64,000 nucleotides of DNA. Source: Chamaelirium japonicum. Lineage: Eukaryota > Streptophyta > Magnoliopsida > Liliales > Melanthiaceae. Positions 8,926-20,032 of the stretch are shown here, piece after piece; within the stretch, counting starts at the first letter, position 1, and every line of letters begins with the position of its first letter. Position numbers and translations under genes: made by a program. Location: positions 1 to 64,000 of the forward strand of contig CANTAL010000196.1 of NCBI GenBank assembly GCA_947650365.1. Direction: 5' to 3'. The notes below the pieces were generated by a model, which had not been told where the DNA came from, did no database searches, and saw nothing but the letters and a program-made list of their open reading frames with translations.

Positions 8926-9095
8926 TATCTATTCTAATGCTATTAAGATTATGATAGTCAAAGGCATTCAACTCAAGAGACATCCAATTTTCAAACACCA
9001 AGAAGATCTTCTATTATCAAAATATGCCAGATACAGGAGTGAGCTGATACATTTCAAAAAGTTTACAAGTACAGCAACGAAGAAGGAGAAAAGTC
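8926..9095. other. Unique tail region between the stem-loop repeats and the antisense gene stop
   Basis: This AT-rich stretch would be the 3' untranslated region of the minus-strand gene. I see no further repeats or coding signal in it. Confidence 0.4.
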
Positions 9096-11868
9096 TCAAG
9101 GCTTGGCCACACTCTTCGCATGCGACTTCTCCCCCTCAGATCCATCACGAGCTTTACTCGCAACCGATGCCTTGGAAGATCGGACACTGGCAACATTGGC
9201 CCTAAGTGCTTCTGCTGCCTTCTCAGCTGTGTCTCTGTAGCTCTGGCATTCGCTCCGCATGTGCTCCAGCTCCTTCTGGTGGGCCTCCTCCTTAGCCGCT
9301 GAAGCAGCAATTTGAGCCTCCAGCTCCTTTATTTTGGCCACACGTTCGAAGCCCAAATTTTCGATCATAAAGAATCGATTCTTCAATCCTAGGAGTTCAT
9401 GACTCTGAGCCTCGTATTCGTTCTGCCAGCGCTTGCTCTCCAGTTTTTCCTTGCGAAGGGCCTCGGTCTTGACCTTCAGGGCCTCTTTCTTTGATTTTAG
9501 AGACTCCCTCAGCTGATCTCTCTCCGCGCTTACAGCCTCCAGGGCAGCAGTCAAACGAGATATTTCGGCTGAAGCTTCTTTTGCTCCTGCCTTCATGGAG
9601 AGCTTGGTAGCGACATTCATAACTGCTGAGTTCTGCAAAAGAACAAAAGAGTTGAATTATTCTGAAGGAAGATACAATTCAAATGATCGATCAAGCAGAT
9701 GCACCTACCAACAGGTCAAGTCTATCGAAAGCTTCATCCAGAGTAGCCCCCGGGAGGTTGCAGAGTTTCCTGATCACAGCAGTAGGGTGGTTGATATCAA
9801 CGTCACCTAAGCTTCTTATTGTTGGAGTCAATACAGCAGGTGCACCTACAATCAACAAGAAATCAAAGTGTTAGATTATTTCCAAGCTTCAACGATAAGA
9901 CAATCGAGACAAGTTAATACAATTACCTGAGGCTTCAACCCTCGGCTCTTTGCCCTTCCGGCGATCAGAGCCATCCTGAGGGGTCGACTTCTCCTGAATA
10001 GAAGTTGGCACTGGTTGAGGCTGAGGAGCCTCATCACCCACTCTACTTTCCCTCTCCAAGTGGATAGGGGAGGAAGCATTCCGAGGAGGTGAGGCCTTTT
10101 CTTCCTCTTGTTGCCCGACTGGCACGGTGAGTCCTGCCACCATGGCAGCCACCTCCTCAGCCAGAGAACGAGAGGGGGGTGGGGGTTGCTCAACCTCCAC
10201 ACCCCCGCTCGTTGTTGCTCCTTCAATACGGGGAACGTCAGGGGGAATTTGATCGAGGGGTGTGGGGTTGCTTCCAACCCCAGCACTCCTCGATAGTTTT
10301 ATTTTGAAGCGCATCGGCCTCTTCAAGTCATCGAACTTGTAGGCGGGAACCACCTTTTGGCCGTCGCCTTCTGCATCCATGACTCCTTCCATCTGACGGG
10401 CCTTAGCCTCGTCAATGGGAATAGGAATTGAGTCTTCTTCCCCTGTTGCTCCACCAGTGGGGGTGGGAGGAATTTCTTCCTCACCACCCCCATTCTCACC
10501 ATCCCCACCAGAGGGGGTGGAAGATAGATCATCCTCGCCGTCCCCATCCTCATCTTCGTCATCGCCACTATTGTTGTGGCTGGCATTCTCAGTCCCTTCG
10601 TCTTCTTCGTCGCTCCCCTTCTTCTCTTTTTCTTCTTCCTCTTCATTCTTTTTCCCTTGGTCTTCATCCTCCTTTTGCTTGATGAGGGTTTTTCGTTTCT
10701 TCTTCACTGGGCCTCTTTGGAGCACCAGTTTCTCCTCCACAGTGGGCAATCGGCGCCTTACGGTATAGATTTTCTTCTCGGCCCTAATCTTTCGAATGAT
10801 CTTACCCGACTGAAGGTCCTCCTCGTAGTCCGAATATAGGACTTCGTTATCCTCATATCTGTCCTTTGATCTGTGGAGGAGATTGGCCTTGCCATATCTC
10901 ACTGGGCAGTTGGAGAATTGTTTCCATGACCTGGTCCCGCAGGTCAACTCAAGAAATAGGTTGTCGATAGCTCCGGCCCTCTCAGAAGTCCAGGCAAAGA
11001 TGCCCCCCTCACTGTACATCTTCACTGCCTCGTGCACGCTGTCTCGGGGGGTGTCGGGCACTGACATGGGTGTCCATGCACCAGAAACAGAAATTGGCCA
11101 ATCTGTGTATAACTTGTCAGAAGGGACTGTATCAGTGAGCGAGCGCAGCGGAGACACACCGGTCAAATTGTAGAATGGGCTGTCCCTCCTGAAAGCCCAT
11201 CGATAATGGAAGAAGAAGTATCCAAGCTCAATCCGGGCAGGTTCACCTTCCGAGATACTGGAGTAGCAGGCCTTCAAGTCTTCCTGGAAATCCGACTCCG
11301 CGCGGCAGAATGCGTAGATGATTCGCCAGGCGTTCCCAGTGACCTGCCCTGGGCAAAGGCCAGAAGTGTTCAATAATCTTGCAGCAAAGGGTGGCAACGG
11401 TAGGCGCAGGCCGCAGTTGAGTTGGCCGAGGGTCACAATGGTTCCCATGACCTTTTCGTTACTGGCATAGCTGGTGAAGACGGTCTTCTTATCGATACCA
11501 AAAGCAGTCTGGATGCTAGGGAGTGAAGGTTGCACCCCCTTCCCTTCTGTGAAATAAGAGAGCAATGTTTGCCACTTCTTCCTTTTCGAATCTGTGAACT
11601 CGCCACCGGTATTGTACATATACTCTACCTCCTCTGTCAGAGGCATGAGCGGACCCAGAACAGACTTTACTTTAGGGATGAACTCTGGCCTTGATGGCGC
11701 TGAGGCAAACCCTACTCCTTGGTGCCGCTTGCCCAGTTGGCCAAGTTCGGTAAGTGCGGCCTTGCCTTTGCCACGACCCCTCGGAGGAGATGGAACCTCA
11801 ACAATTTCCTTCCCCTTTCTCTTCGAGGGAACCGTACCGGACTTCTTCGAACTGCCAGAGGAAGACAT
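9096..11868 (-). CDS. Antisense accessory protein of the retrotransposon, three exons, about 871 aa
   Basis: Exon 1 runs from ATG at 11868 down to 9927, exon 2 from 9845 to 9709, and exon 3 from 9632 to the stop at 9096. Splice sites (CAG/GTAATT, TTGTAG/GT, TTG/GTAGGT, TTTTGCAG/AA) join the exons in frame (647 codons plus one base, 46 codons, then 178). Residues 1-45 are Ser/Lys-rich with a KRKGK nuclear-signal-like stretch. Residues about 150-230 (LRLPLPPFAARLL, NAWRIIYAF) resemble the plant domain annotated as 'putative gypsy type transposon'. Residues about 390-470 are Glu/Asp-rich. Exon 3 is a long likely coiled coil. Antisense ORFs at this site are known in Tat elements, but their role is not. 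No break is visible, unlike pol. A TTG at 11880 is in frame upstream, but the ATG at 11868 is the natural start. Confidence 0.85.
9633..9708 (-). other. Predicted intron 2 of the antisense gene (76 bp)
   Basis: On the minus strand it begins GTAGGT and ends TTTTGCAG after a T-rich stretch. It keeps phase 0 between exon 2 and the coiled-coil exon. Confidence 0.75.
9846..9926 (-). other. Predicted intron 1 of the antisense gene (81 bp)
   Basis: On the minus strand it begins GTAATT after CAG and ends TTGTAG. It is AT-rich and of ordinary plant intron length. Without splicing, translation would stop at 9889, losing the coiled-coil C-terminus. Confidence 0.75.
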
Positions 11869-11959
11869 TCGACCGATCAAACAAGAACAGATCAGAAATC
11901 AGGAGAGCAAGAGTTTGGACTTCGAAAAATTTTGGAAGCGTGAAGCAAAAATGACAGCC

Positions 11960-11975
11960 AGTGAAACTTTTATCC
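11960..11975 (-). promoter_or_regulatory. Possible TATA-like box for the antisense gene
   Basis: On the minus strand GGGATAAAAG lies about 100 bp upstream of the ATG at 11868. Its position would suit a core promoter with a leader of about 70 bases. It is a weak match and unsupported otherwise. Confidence 0.25.
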
Positions 11976-12001
11976 CAGGGTAAAACAGGTACGCAAATCG
12001 A

Positions 12002-12128
12002 GAAGACACGTGTCTTCACCATATCAAATCGCGTGTTTTTGTAGGTACACGTGGCATCCATCCGTAGCAAGCGCAAAATCAGGCGAACCGTCGGACCAGA
12101 CGAAACGTCGGACCTACCGGTCCACGTG
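12002..12128. promoter_or_regulatory. Cluster of three CACGTG boxes, one inside a 16-bp palindrome
   Basis: CACGTG occurs at 12007-12012, 12048-12053 and 12123-12128. The first is the centre of the perfect palindrome GAAGACACGTGTCTTC (12002-12017). The second reads ACACGTGGC, the form of plant G-box/ABRE sites bound by bZIP or bHLH factors. The cluster lies upstream of the antisense gene and in or next to U3 of the 3' LTR, so it could serve either direction. Confidence 0.5.
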
Positions 12129-12320
12129 AACCAACGGTCCAAGCGAGCCACCGGTCTGAATAAACCAAACCGCCGGTTCAAAGCCACGTTCAAGCCAACC
12201 AAAGATTCAAAACAGGAAGGATCCAGCTCCATCAATGTTCGAAACTCTGCCAAAAGATCGAAGGGCAAAGCAGCGAACCTTCTCTGAAGGGCAGGTTCAA
12301 AACTTAAAATTGGACAAATC
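12129..12320. other. Region between the CACGTG cluster and the LTR array
   Basis: This 190-bp stretch is GC-richer, with repeated ACCGGT- and AACCG-like words. The polypurine tract and LTR start should lie somewhere between about 11950 and here. A weak candidate is GAAGCAAAAA followed by TGACAG at 11952. I could not decide, because the matching part of LTR-A is outside the window. Confidence 0.35.
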
Positions 12321-13905
12321 CAAATTTCTACTGGATCTGGCAAAAAACCAAGGTTTTTTGCCGATCACTCGAACCTTGACCGGATATTTTTTCACCGATC
12401 GGACAAACATGTCCGATCGGCGAAAATTATTTGATCGGTCAAATTTCTACTGGATCTGGCAAAAAACCAAGGTTTTTTGCCGATCACTCGAACCTTGACC
12501 GGATATTTTTTCACCGATCGGACAAACATGTCCGATCGGCGAAAATTATTTGATCGGTCAAATTTCTACTGGATCTGGCAAAAAACCAAGGTTTTTTGCC
12601 GATCACTCGAACCTTGACCGGATATTTTTTCATCGATCGGACAAACATGTCCGATCGGCGAAAATTATTTGATCGGTCAAATTTCTACTGGATCTGGCAA
12701 AAAACCAAGGTTTTTTGCCGATCACTCGAACCTTGACCGGATATTTTTTCACCGATCGGACAAACATGTCCGATCGGCGAAAATTATTTGATCGGTCAAA
12801 TTTCTACTGGATCTGGCAAAAAACCAAGGTTTTTTGCCGATCACTCGAACCTTGACCGGACATTTTTTACCGATCGGACAAACATGTCCGATCGGCGAAA
12901 ATTATTTGATCGGTCAAATTTCTACTGGATCTGGCAAAAAACCAAGGTTTTTTGCCGATCACTCGAACCTTGACCGGATATTTTTTCACCGATCGGACAA
13001 ACATGTCCGATCGGCGAAAATTATTTGATCGGTCAAATTTCTACTGGATCTGGCAAAAAACCAAGGTTTTTTTGCCGATCACTCGAACCTTGACCGGATA
13101 TTTTTTCATCGATCGGACAAACATGTCCGATCGGCGAAAATTATTTGATCGGTCAAATTTCTACTGGATCTGGCAAAAAACCAAGGTTTTTTGCCGATCA
13201 CTCGAACCTTGACCGGATATTTTTTCACCGATCAGACAAACATGTCCGATCGGCGAAAATTATTTGATCGGTCAAATTTCTACTGGATCTGGCAAAAAAC
13301 CAAGGTTTTTTTGCCGATCACTCGAACCTTGACCGGATATTTTTTCATCGATCGGACAAACAAGTCCGATCGGCGAAAATTATTTGATCGGTCAAATTTC
13401 TACTGGATCTGGCAAAAAACCAAGGTTTTTTGCCGATCACTCGAACCTTGACCGGATATTTTTTCACCGATCGGACAAACATGTCCGATCGGCGAAAATT
13501 ATTTGATCGGTCAAATTTCTACTGGATCTGGCAAAAAACCAAGGTTTTTTGCCGATCACTCGAACCTTGACCGGATATTTTTTACCGATCGGACAAACAT
13601 GTCCGATCGGCAAAAATTATTTGATCGGTCAAATTTCTTCTGGATCTGGCAAAAAACCAAGGTTTTTTGCCGATCACTCGAACCTTGACCGGATATTTTT
13701 TCACCGATCGGACAAACATGTCCGATCGGCGAAAATTATTTGATCGGTCAAATTTCTACTGGATCTGGCAAAAAACCAAGGTTTTTTGCCGATCACTCGA
13801 ACCTTGACCGGATATTTTTTCACCGATCGGACAAACATGTCCGATCGGCGAAAATTATTTGATCGGTCAAATTTCTACTGGATCTGGCAAAAAACCGAGG
13901 TTTTT
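12321..13905 (+). repeat. 119-bp tandem array in LTR-B, about 13 units
   Basis: AACCTTGACCGGA recurs at about 12372, 12491, 12610, 12729, 12848, 12966, 13086, 13205, 13325, 13444, 13563, 13681 and 13800. Units have the two hairpins seen in the LTR-A array but read GATCACTCG, six Ts in GGATATTTTTT and AAATTATTTG at nearly every unit. Units with CATCGATCGG instead of CACCGATCGG occur near 12630, 13110 and 13350. Confidence 0.95.
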
Positions 13906-14184
13906 TGCCGATCACTCGATCCTTGACCGGTTGAATTTTGACCGATCGGTCAAAATTTAACCGATCAGTCAAAATTTGTCCGATCGGATAAATTTTGACC
14001 GATCAATCAAAATCTTCTGATCGGTCAAAACTTCTACTAGATCGGTCAAAAAGCCGTGTTTTTTGACCGATCATTCGATCCTTGACCGGTTGAATTTTGA
14101 CCGATCGGTCAAAATTTAACCGATCGGTCAAATTTGACCGATCGGTCAAAATTTGACCGATCAATCAAAATTGACCGGTCAGTC
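13906..14184 (+). repeat. GACCGATCGGTC-rich region of LTR-B
   Basis: This is the counterpart of 941-1410. Two units start near 13919 and 14070-14085 (GATCCTTGACCGGTTGAATTTTG), followed by degenerate GACCGATCGGTCAAAATTT words with variants such as GATCAATC and GTCCGATCGGAT. It is shorter than the LTR-A version. Confidence 0.85.
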
Positions 14185-14339
14185 CTTTTTTACGCTAACA
14201 CACGACAAGTTTCTTCGTGTCCTTTTTTTCAAAACAGGGAGTTGCTGTTTTTTGCACCAAATCCAAGCCAGCCAGAAGGCAATCTAGCTAACTTGGAGGG
14301 GGTAACTGTGGGTGCAAATTTTGGCAGAAGTCTACCAAC

Positions 14340-14640
14340 TACCACGGGACCCACCGGCTCTGCCTGGTGGGCCCACGAGGACTACCACGGGACCCACCGG
14401 CCCTGCCTGGTGGGCCCACGAGGACTACCACGGGACCCACCGGCCCTGCCTGGTGGGCCCACGAGGACTACCACGGGACCCACCGGCCCTGCCTGGTGGG
14501 CCCACGAAGACTACCACGGGACCCACTGGCCCTGCCTGGTGGACCCACGAAGACTACCACTGGACCCACCAGCCCTGCCTGGTGGGCCTACGAAGACTAC
14601 CATGGGACCCAGCGGCCCTGCCCGGAAGGCCCACGAGCCT
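14340..14640 (+). repeat. 43-bp GC-rich minisatellite in LTR-B, 7 copies
   Basis: CTGCCTGGTGGG-type cores recur every 43 bp from about 14358 to 14615. Units read GAGGACTACCACGGGACCCA, later GAAGACTACC. There are two more copies than in LTR-A, with a different consensus. Open frames through it on both strands are by-products of the repeat. Confidence 0.93.
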
Positions 14641-14748
14641 GTGGAATCCCCCAGAAGACGGTAGCGGGGCCCGCTAGCTTTACCTGGAGAATCCCCAGAT
14701 ACGACGGCAGAAACCGCCATTTAACCCAGAATTCCCACCAGAGAATCC

Positions 14749-14756
14749 TATAAATA
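14749..14756 (+). promoter_or_regulatory. TATA box of the 3' LTR
   Basis: TATAAATA occupies the same place as 1843-1850 of LTR-A. Transcription from here would run straight into the satellite at 15140. Confidence 0.7.
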
Positions 14757-15139
14757 GCAGTGCCTACGAATGTAAAAGGATCCGAAAATTCTGATTTCCA
14801 CTCTGAGATCTGACTTTCAGAACCAGAGCTCTGGATTTTCAACTTCTGATCTACCATTTCTCCTTGATCTTCTTTTCTCCTTAAAAGAGATCAGAGGGTT
14901 TTCAGTGACACTCGGCCTGTCGAGGTCACTTCAACTGAAGTGTTAGTGAATTCGGGTTGCTCCCTATAGCACGGAGACGTAGGCTTCGGCTGAACTCCGA
15001 GATCACATCTCGTGTCACAATCTCTCTGATTGCAACAACATCCATCAATAGATCGATCAACGATCTTCGACGTCAACTTCGACTCCAATTGACTGGTGCT
15101 GCGAGAGTCTTCGGGTCGGCACGAAGATTTTCCCCCACA

Positions 15140-17366
15140 AGAATGGATCGTACGAATGAATTAGAATGGATCATACAAATAAATTAGAAAGGTTACATTC
15201 GTGAGAATGAATTAGAATGGATCGTACAAATGAATTAGAATGGATCATGCGAATGAATTTGAATGGATCGTACGAATGAATTAGAATGGATCGTACGAAT
15301 GAATTAGAATAGATCGTACGAATAGATTAGAATAGATCCTACGAATGGATTAGAATGGATATATTCGTGCGAATGAATTAGAATGGATCGTACGAATGAA
15401 TTAGACTGGATCGTATGAGTAAATTAGAATGGATACATTCGTGCGAATGAATTAGAATGGATCGTAGGAATGAATTAGAATGGATCATACGAATGAATTA
15501 GAATGGATCGTGCGAATGAATTAGAATGGATTGTACGAATGAATTAGAATGGATATATTCGTGCGAATGAATTAGAATGGATCATATGAAAGAATTAGAA
15601 TGGATCGTACAAATGAATTGGAATGGATCGTACGAATGAATTAGAATATATCATGTGAATGAATTAGAATGGATCGTACATTTGAATTAGATTGGATTGT
15701 GCGAATGAATTAGAATGGATACATTCGTGCGAATGAATTAGAATAGATCGTATGAATGAATTAGAATGGATCGTACGAATTAATTAGAATTGATACATTT
15801 GTACGAATGAATTAGAAAGGATCGTACGAATGAATTAGAATGGATAGTGCGAATGAATTAGAATGGATCGTACGAATGAATTAGAATGGATTGTACGAAT
15901 GAATTAGAATAGATCGTGCGAATAAATTAGAATGGATCATACGAATAAATTAGAATGAATCATGCGAATGAATTAGAATGGATCGTACAAATGAATTGGA
16001 ATGGATCGTACGAATGAATTAGAATACATCATGTGAATGAATTAGAATGGATCGTACGTTTGAATTAGATTGGATTGTGCGAATGAATTAGAATGGATAC
16101 ATTCGTGCGAATGAATTATAATAGATCGTATGAATGAATTAGAATGGATCGTAAGAATGAATTAGAATGGATACATTTGTACGAATGAATTAGCATGGAT
16201 CGTACGAATGAATTAGCATGGATCGTACGAATGAATTAGAATGGATAGTGCAAATGAATTAGAATGGATCGTACGAATGAATTAGAATGGATTGTATGAA
16301 TGAATTAGAATAGATCGTGCGAATGAATTAGAATGGATCGTACGAAAGAATTAGAATGGATTGTACGAATGAATTAGAATGGATCATACGAATGAATTAG
16401 AATCGATCGTGCGAATGAATTAGAATGGATTGTACGAATGAATTAGAATGGATATATTTGTGCGATGAATAAGAATGGAGCGTACGAATGAAATAGAATG
16501 GATCCATTCGTGCGAATGAATTAGAATGGATCGTATGAATGAATAAGGATGGATCGTACGAATGAATTAGAATGGATACATTTGTGCGAATGAATTAGAA
16601 TAGATTAGAATGGATCATACGAATGAATTAGAATAGATCGTACGAATGAATTAGAATGGATCGTACGAATGAATTAGAATGGATACATTCAAGCGAATGA
16701 ATTAGAATGGATCGTACGAATGAATTAGAATGGATCATAGGAATGAATTAGAATGGATCGTGCAAATGAATTAGAAAGGATACATTCGTGCGAATGAATT
16801 AGAATGGATCGTAGGAATGAATTAGAATGGATCGTACGAATGAATTAGAATGGTTACATTTGTGCGAATGAATTAGAATAGATGATACGAATGAGATAGA
16901 ATGGATCGTGCGAATGAATTAGAATACATCATGTGAATGAATTTGAATGGATCGTACGAATGGATTAGAATGGATCGTACGAATGAATTAAAATGGATAC
17001 ATTCGTACGACTGAATTAGAATGGATCGTGCGAATTAATTAGAATGGATCGTACGAATGAATTTGAATGGATACATTTGTGCGAATGAATCTGAATGGAT
17101 TGTATGAATGAATTACAATGGTTCGTACGAATGGATTAGAATGGATCGTACGAATGAATTAGAATGGATCGTACAAATAAATTAGAAAGGTTACATTTGT
17201 GAGAATGAATTAGAATGGATCGTACGAATGAATTAGAATGGATCGTAAGAATGGATTAGAATGGATCGTACGATTGGATTAGAATGGATCGTACGAATGA
17301 ATTAGAATGGATCATACAAATGAATTAGAAAGGTTACATTCGTGAGAATGAAATTGAATGGATCGT
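15140..17366 (+). repeat. Satellite block, plus orientation, next to the LTR
   Basis: This is the first satellite block; its first bases AGAATGG touch the LTR terminus. A roughly 300-bp segment with ATCATGTGAATGAATTAG followed by a TTTGAATTAGATTGG unit appears twice (about 15645-15790 and 16020-16170), a local segmental repeat. It ends at the palindrome GGATCGTACGATCC (17360-17373). Confidence 0.9.
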
Positions 17367-17424
17367 ACGATCCATTCTAATTCATTCTCACGAATGTAAC
17401 CTTTCTAATTCATTTGTATGATCC
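17309..17424. repeat. 116-bp spacerless palindrome at the first orientation switch
   Basis: Left and right arms of about 58 bp are reverse complements with about two mismatches, centred at 17366/17367. The arms include the rare GGTTACATTCGTGAG tail variant in both directions, so the match exceeds what any two random units would give. Confidence 0.85.
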
Positions 17425-17664
17425 ATTTGTACGATCCATTCTAATTCATTCATACGATCCATTCTAATTCATTCGTACCAATGTATCCATTCTAATTCAT
17501 TCGTATAATGCGTTCGTACGATCCATTCTAATGCATTCATTCGCACGAACCATTCTAATTTATTCGTACGATCCATTCTAATTCATTCGTACGATCCATT
17601 CTAATTCATTCGTACGATCTATTCTAATTTATTCGCACGAATGTAACCATTCTAATTCATTCGT

Positions 17665-18991
17665 ACGAATGAATGAATTAGAATGGATCGTGCGAATGAA
17701 TTAGAATGGATACTTCTTGCGAATGAATTAGAATGGATCGGACGAATGAATTAGAATGGATCATGCGAATGAATTAGAATGGATCATGCGAATGAATTTG
17801 AATGGAGCATCCGAATGAATTAGAATGGAGCGTACGAATGAACTAGAATGGATACATTCGTGTGAATAAATAAGAATGGATCGATCATATGAAAGAATTA
17901 GAATGGATCGTGCGAATGAATTAGAATGGATCGTGCGAATGAATTAGAATGGATCGTACGAATGAATTAGAATGAATCGTACGAATGAATTAGAATGGAT
18001 CATGCGAATGAATTAGAATGGATCATACAAATGAATTAGAAAGGATATATTCGTGCGAATGAATTAGAATGGATCGTACAAATGAATTAGAATGGATCGT
18101 ACGAATGCATTAGAATGGATCGTACGAATGAATTAGAATGGATACATTCGAGCAAATTAATTAGAATAGATCGTAGGAATGAATTAGAATGGATCATACG
18201 AATGAATTAGAATGGATCGTACGAATGAATTAGAATGGATCGTGCGAATGAATTAGAATGGATACATTCGAGCGAATGTATTAGAATAGATCGTAGGAAT
18301 GAATTAGAATGGATCATACAAATGAATTAGAATGGATCGTACGAAAGAATTAAAATGGATACATTCGAGTGAATGAATTAGAATGGATACATTTGTGTGA
18401 ATGAATTAGAATGGATCATGCGAATGAATTAGAATGGATCGTACGAATGAATTAGAATGGATCGTACGAATGAATTAGAATGGATACATTCGAGCGAATG
18501 AATTAGAATAGATCGTAGGAATGAATTAGAATGGATCATACGAATGAATTAGAATGGATCGTGCGAATGAATTAGAATGGATTGTACGAATGAATTAGAA
18601 TGGATACATTCATGCGAATGAATTAGAATGGATCGTACGAATGAATTAGAATGGATCATGCGAATGAATTAGAATGAATCGTACGAATGAATTAGAATGG
18701 ATCGTGCGAATGAGTACGAATGAATTAGAATTGATCGTGCGAATGAATTAGAATGGATCATACGAATGAATTAGAATGGATCGTGCGAATGAATTTGAAT
18801 GGATCGTGCGAATGAATTTGAATGGATCGTGCGAAGGAATTAGAATGGATCGTACGAATGGATTAGAATGGATCGTACGAATGGATTAGAATGGATCGTA
18901 CGAATAAATTAGAATGGATCATACGAATAAATTAGAATGGATCGTACGAATGAATTAAAATGGATCGTGCGAATGAATTAGAATGAATCGT
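17665..18991 (+). repeat. Satellite block, plus orientation
   Basis: It opens at CATTCGTACGAATG (17658-17671) and closes at GAATGAATCGTACGATCC. A segment with the GAGCGAATG tail followed by ATCGTAGGAATG recurs at about 18150, 18270 and 18490. Confidence 0.85.
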
Positions 18992-20032
18992 ACGATCCAT
19001 TCTAATTCATTCGCACGATCCATTCTAATTCATTCGTATGATCCATTCTAATTCATTCCTACGATCTTTTCTAATTCATTCGCTCGAATGTATCCATTCT
19101 AATTCATTCGTTCGATCCATTCTAATTCATTCGTACGATCCGTTCAAATTCATTCGCATGATCCATTCTAATTCATTCGTACGATCCATTCTAATTCATT
19201 CTCACGAATGTAACCTTTCTAATTCATTTGTATGATCCATTCTAATTCATTCGTATTCATTCGGTGGATCCATTCTAATTCATTCCTACGATCCATTCTA
19301 ATTCATTCGTACGATCCATTCTAATTCATTCGTACGATCCATTCTAATTCATTCGCACGAATGTAACCATTCTAATTCTTCGTACGATCCATTCTAATTC
19401 ATTCGCACGAATGAATTAGAATGGATCGTGCGAATGAATTAGAATTGATCGTACGAATGAATTAGAATGGATCGTACGAATGAATTAGATCGTACGAATG
19501 AATTAGAATGGATCGTACAAATGAATCAGAATGGTTACATTCGTGAGAATGAATTAGAATGGATCGTACGAATGAATTAGAATGGACCATGCAAATGAAT
19601 ATGAATGGATCATGCGAATGAATTAGAATGGATTGTAGGAATGAATTAGAATGGATCGTACGAATGAATTAGAATGGTTACATTCGTGCGAATAAATTAG
19701 AATGGATCGTACGAATGGATTAGAATGGATCGTACGAATGGATTAGAATGGATCGTACGAATGAATTAGAATGGATCATACAAATGAATTAGAAAGGATA
19801 CATTCGAGCGAATGAATTAGAATGGTGGATCATAGGAATGAATTAGAATGGATCGTGCAAATGAATTAAAATGGATACATTCGGGCGAATGAATTAGAAT
19901 GGATCGTAGGAATTAATTAGAATGGATCGTACGAATGAATTAGAATGGTTACATTCGTGAGAATGAATTAGAATGGATCGTACGAATGAATTAGAATGGA
20001 TACATTCGAGCGAATGAATTAGAATGGATCGT

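Larger units (their letters stand above)
2246..15139 (+). mobile_element. Tat-lineage Ty3/gypsy LTR retrotransposon, nearly full length, with a composite 5' end
   Basis: The order is LTR end, primer-binding site, gag-protease, RT, RNase H, second RNase H, integrase, antisense gene and 3' LTR. Domain order RT-RH-INT is Ty3/gypsy. The extra archaeal-type RNase H and the antisense ORF downstream of integrase are known traits of the Tat group (Retand and Ogre relatives). The internal region runs from 2459 to somewhere between about 11950 and 12320. The 5' LTR of this copy survives only as its last 213 bp (2246-2458), joined to a diverged LTR that occupies 1-2245. Pol has one frameshift and two nonsense codons, so this copy cannot make the full polyprotein without help. 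I could not locate the exact 3' LTR start or a target-site duplication, because the far left end is outside the window. Confidence 0.93.
12321..15139 (+). mobile_element. 3' LTR (LTR-B), supported part
   Basis: It carries the same modules in the same order as 1-2245: 119-bp array, GATCGGTC palindrome repeats, unique U3 block, 43-bp minisatellite, TATA box and leader, ending in CCCCCACA at 15139. Satellite begins at the next base. The true LTR start is probably 0-370 bp further left. Its last 213 bp match 2246-2458 at all but about one base. Confidence 0.9.

Noticed and set aside
10323-10839. Several open frames on both strands opposite the acidic part of the antisense gene
   Set aside because: They are shadows of the GAA/GAG/GAT-rich region in other frames (low-complexity Ser/Phe or Lys/Arg/Met strings).
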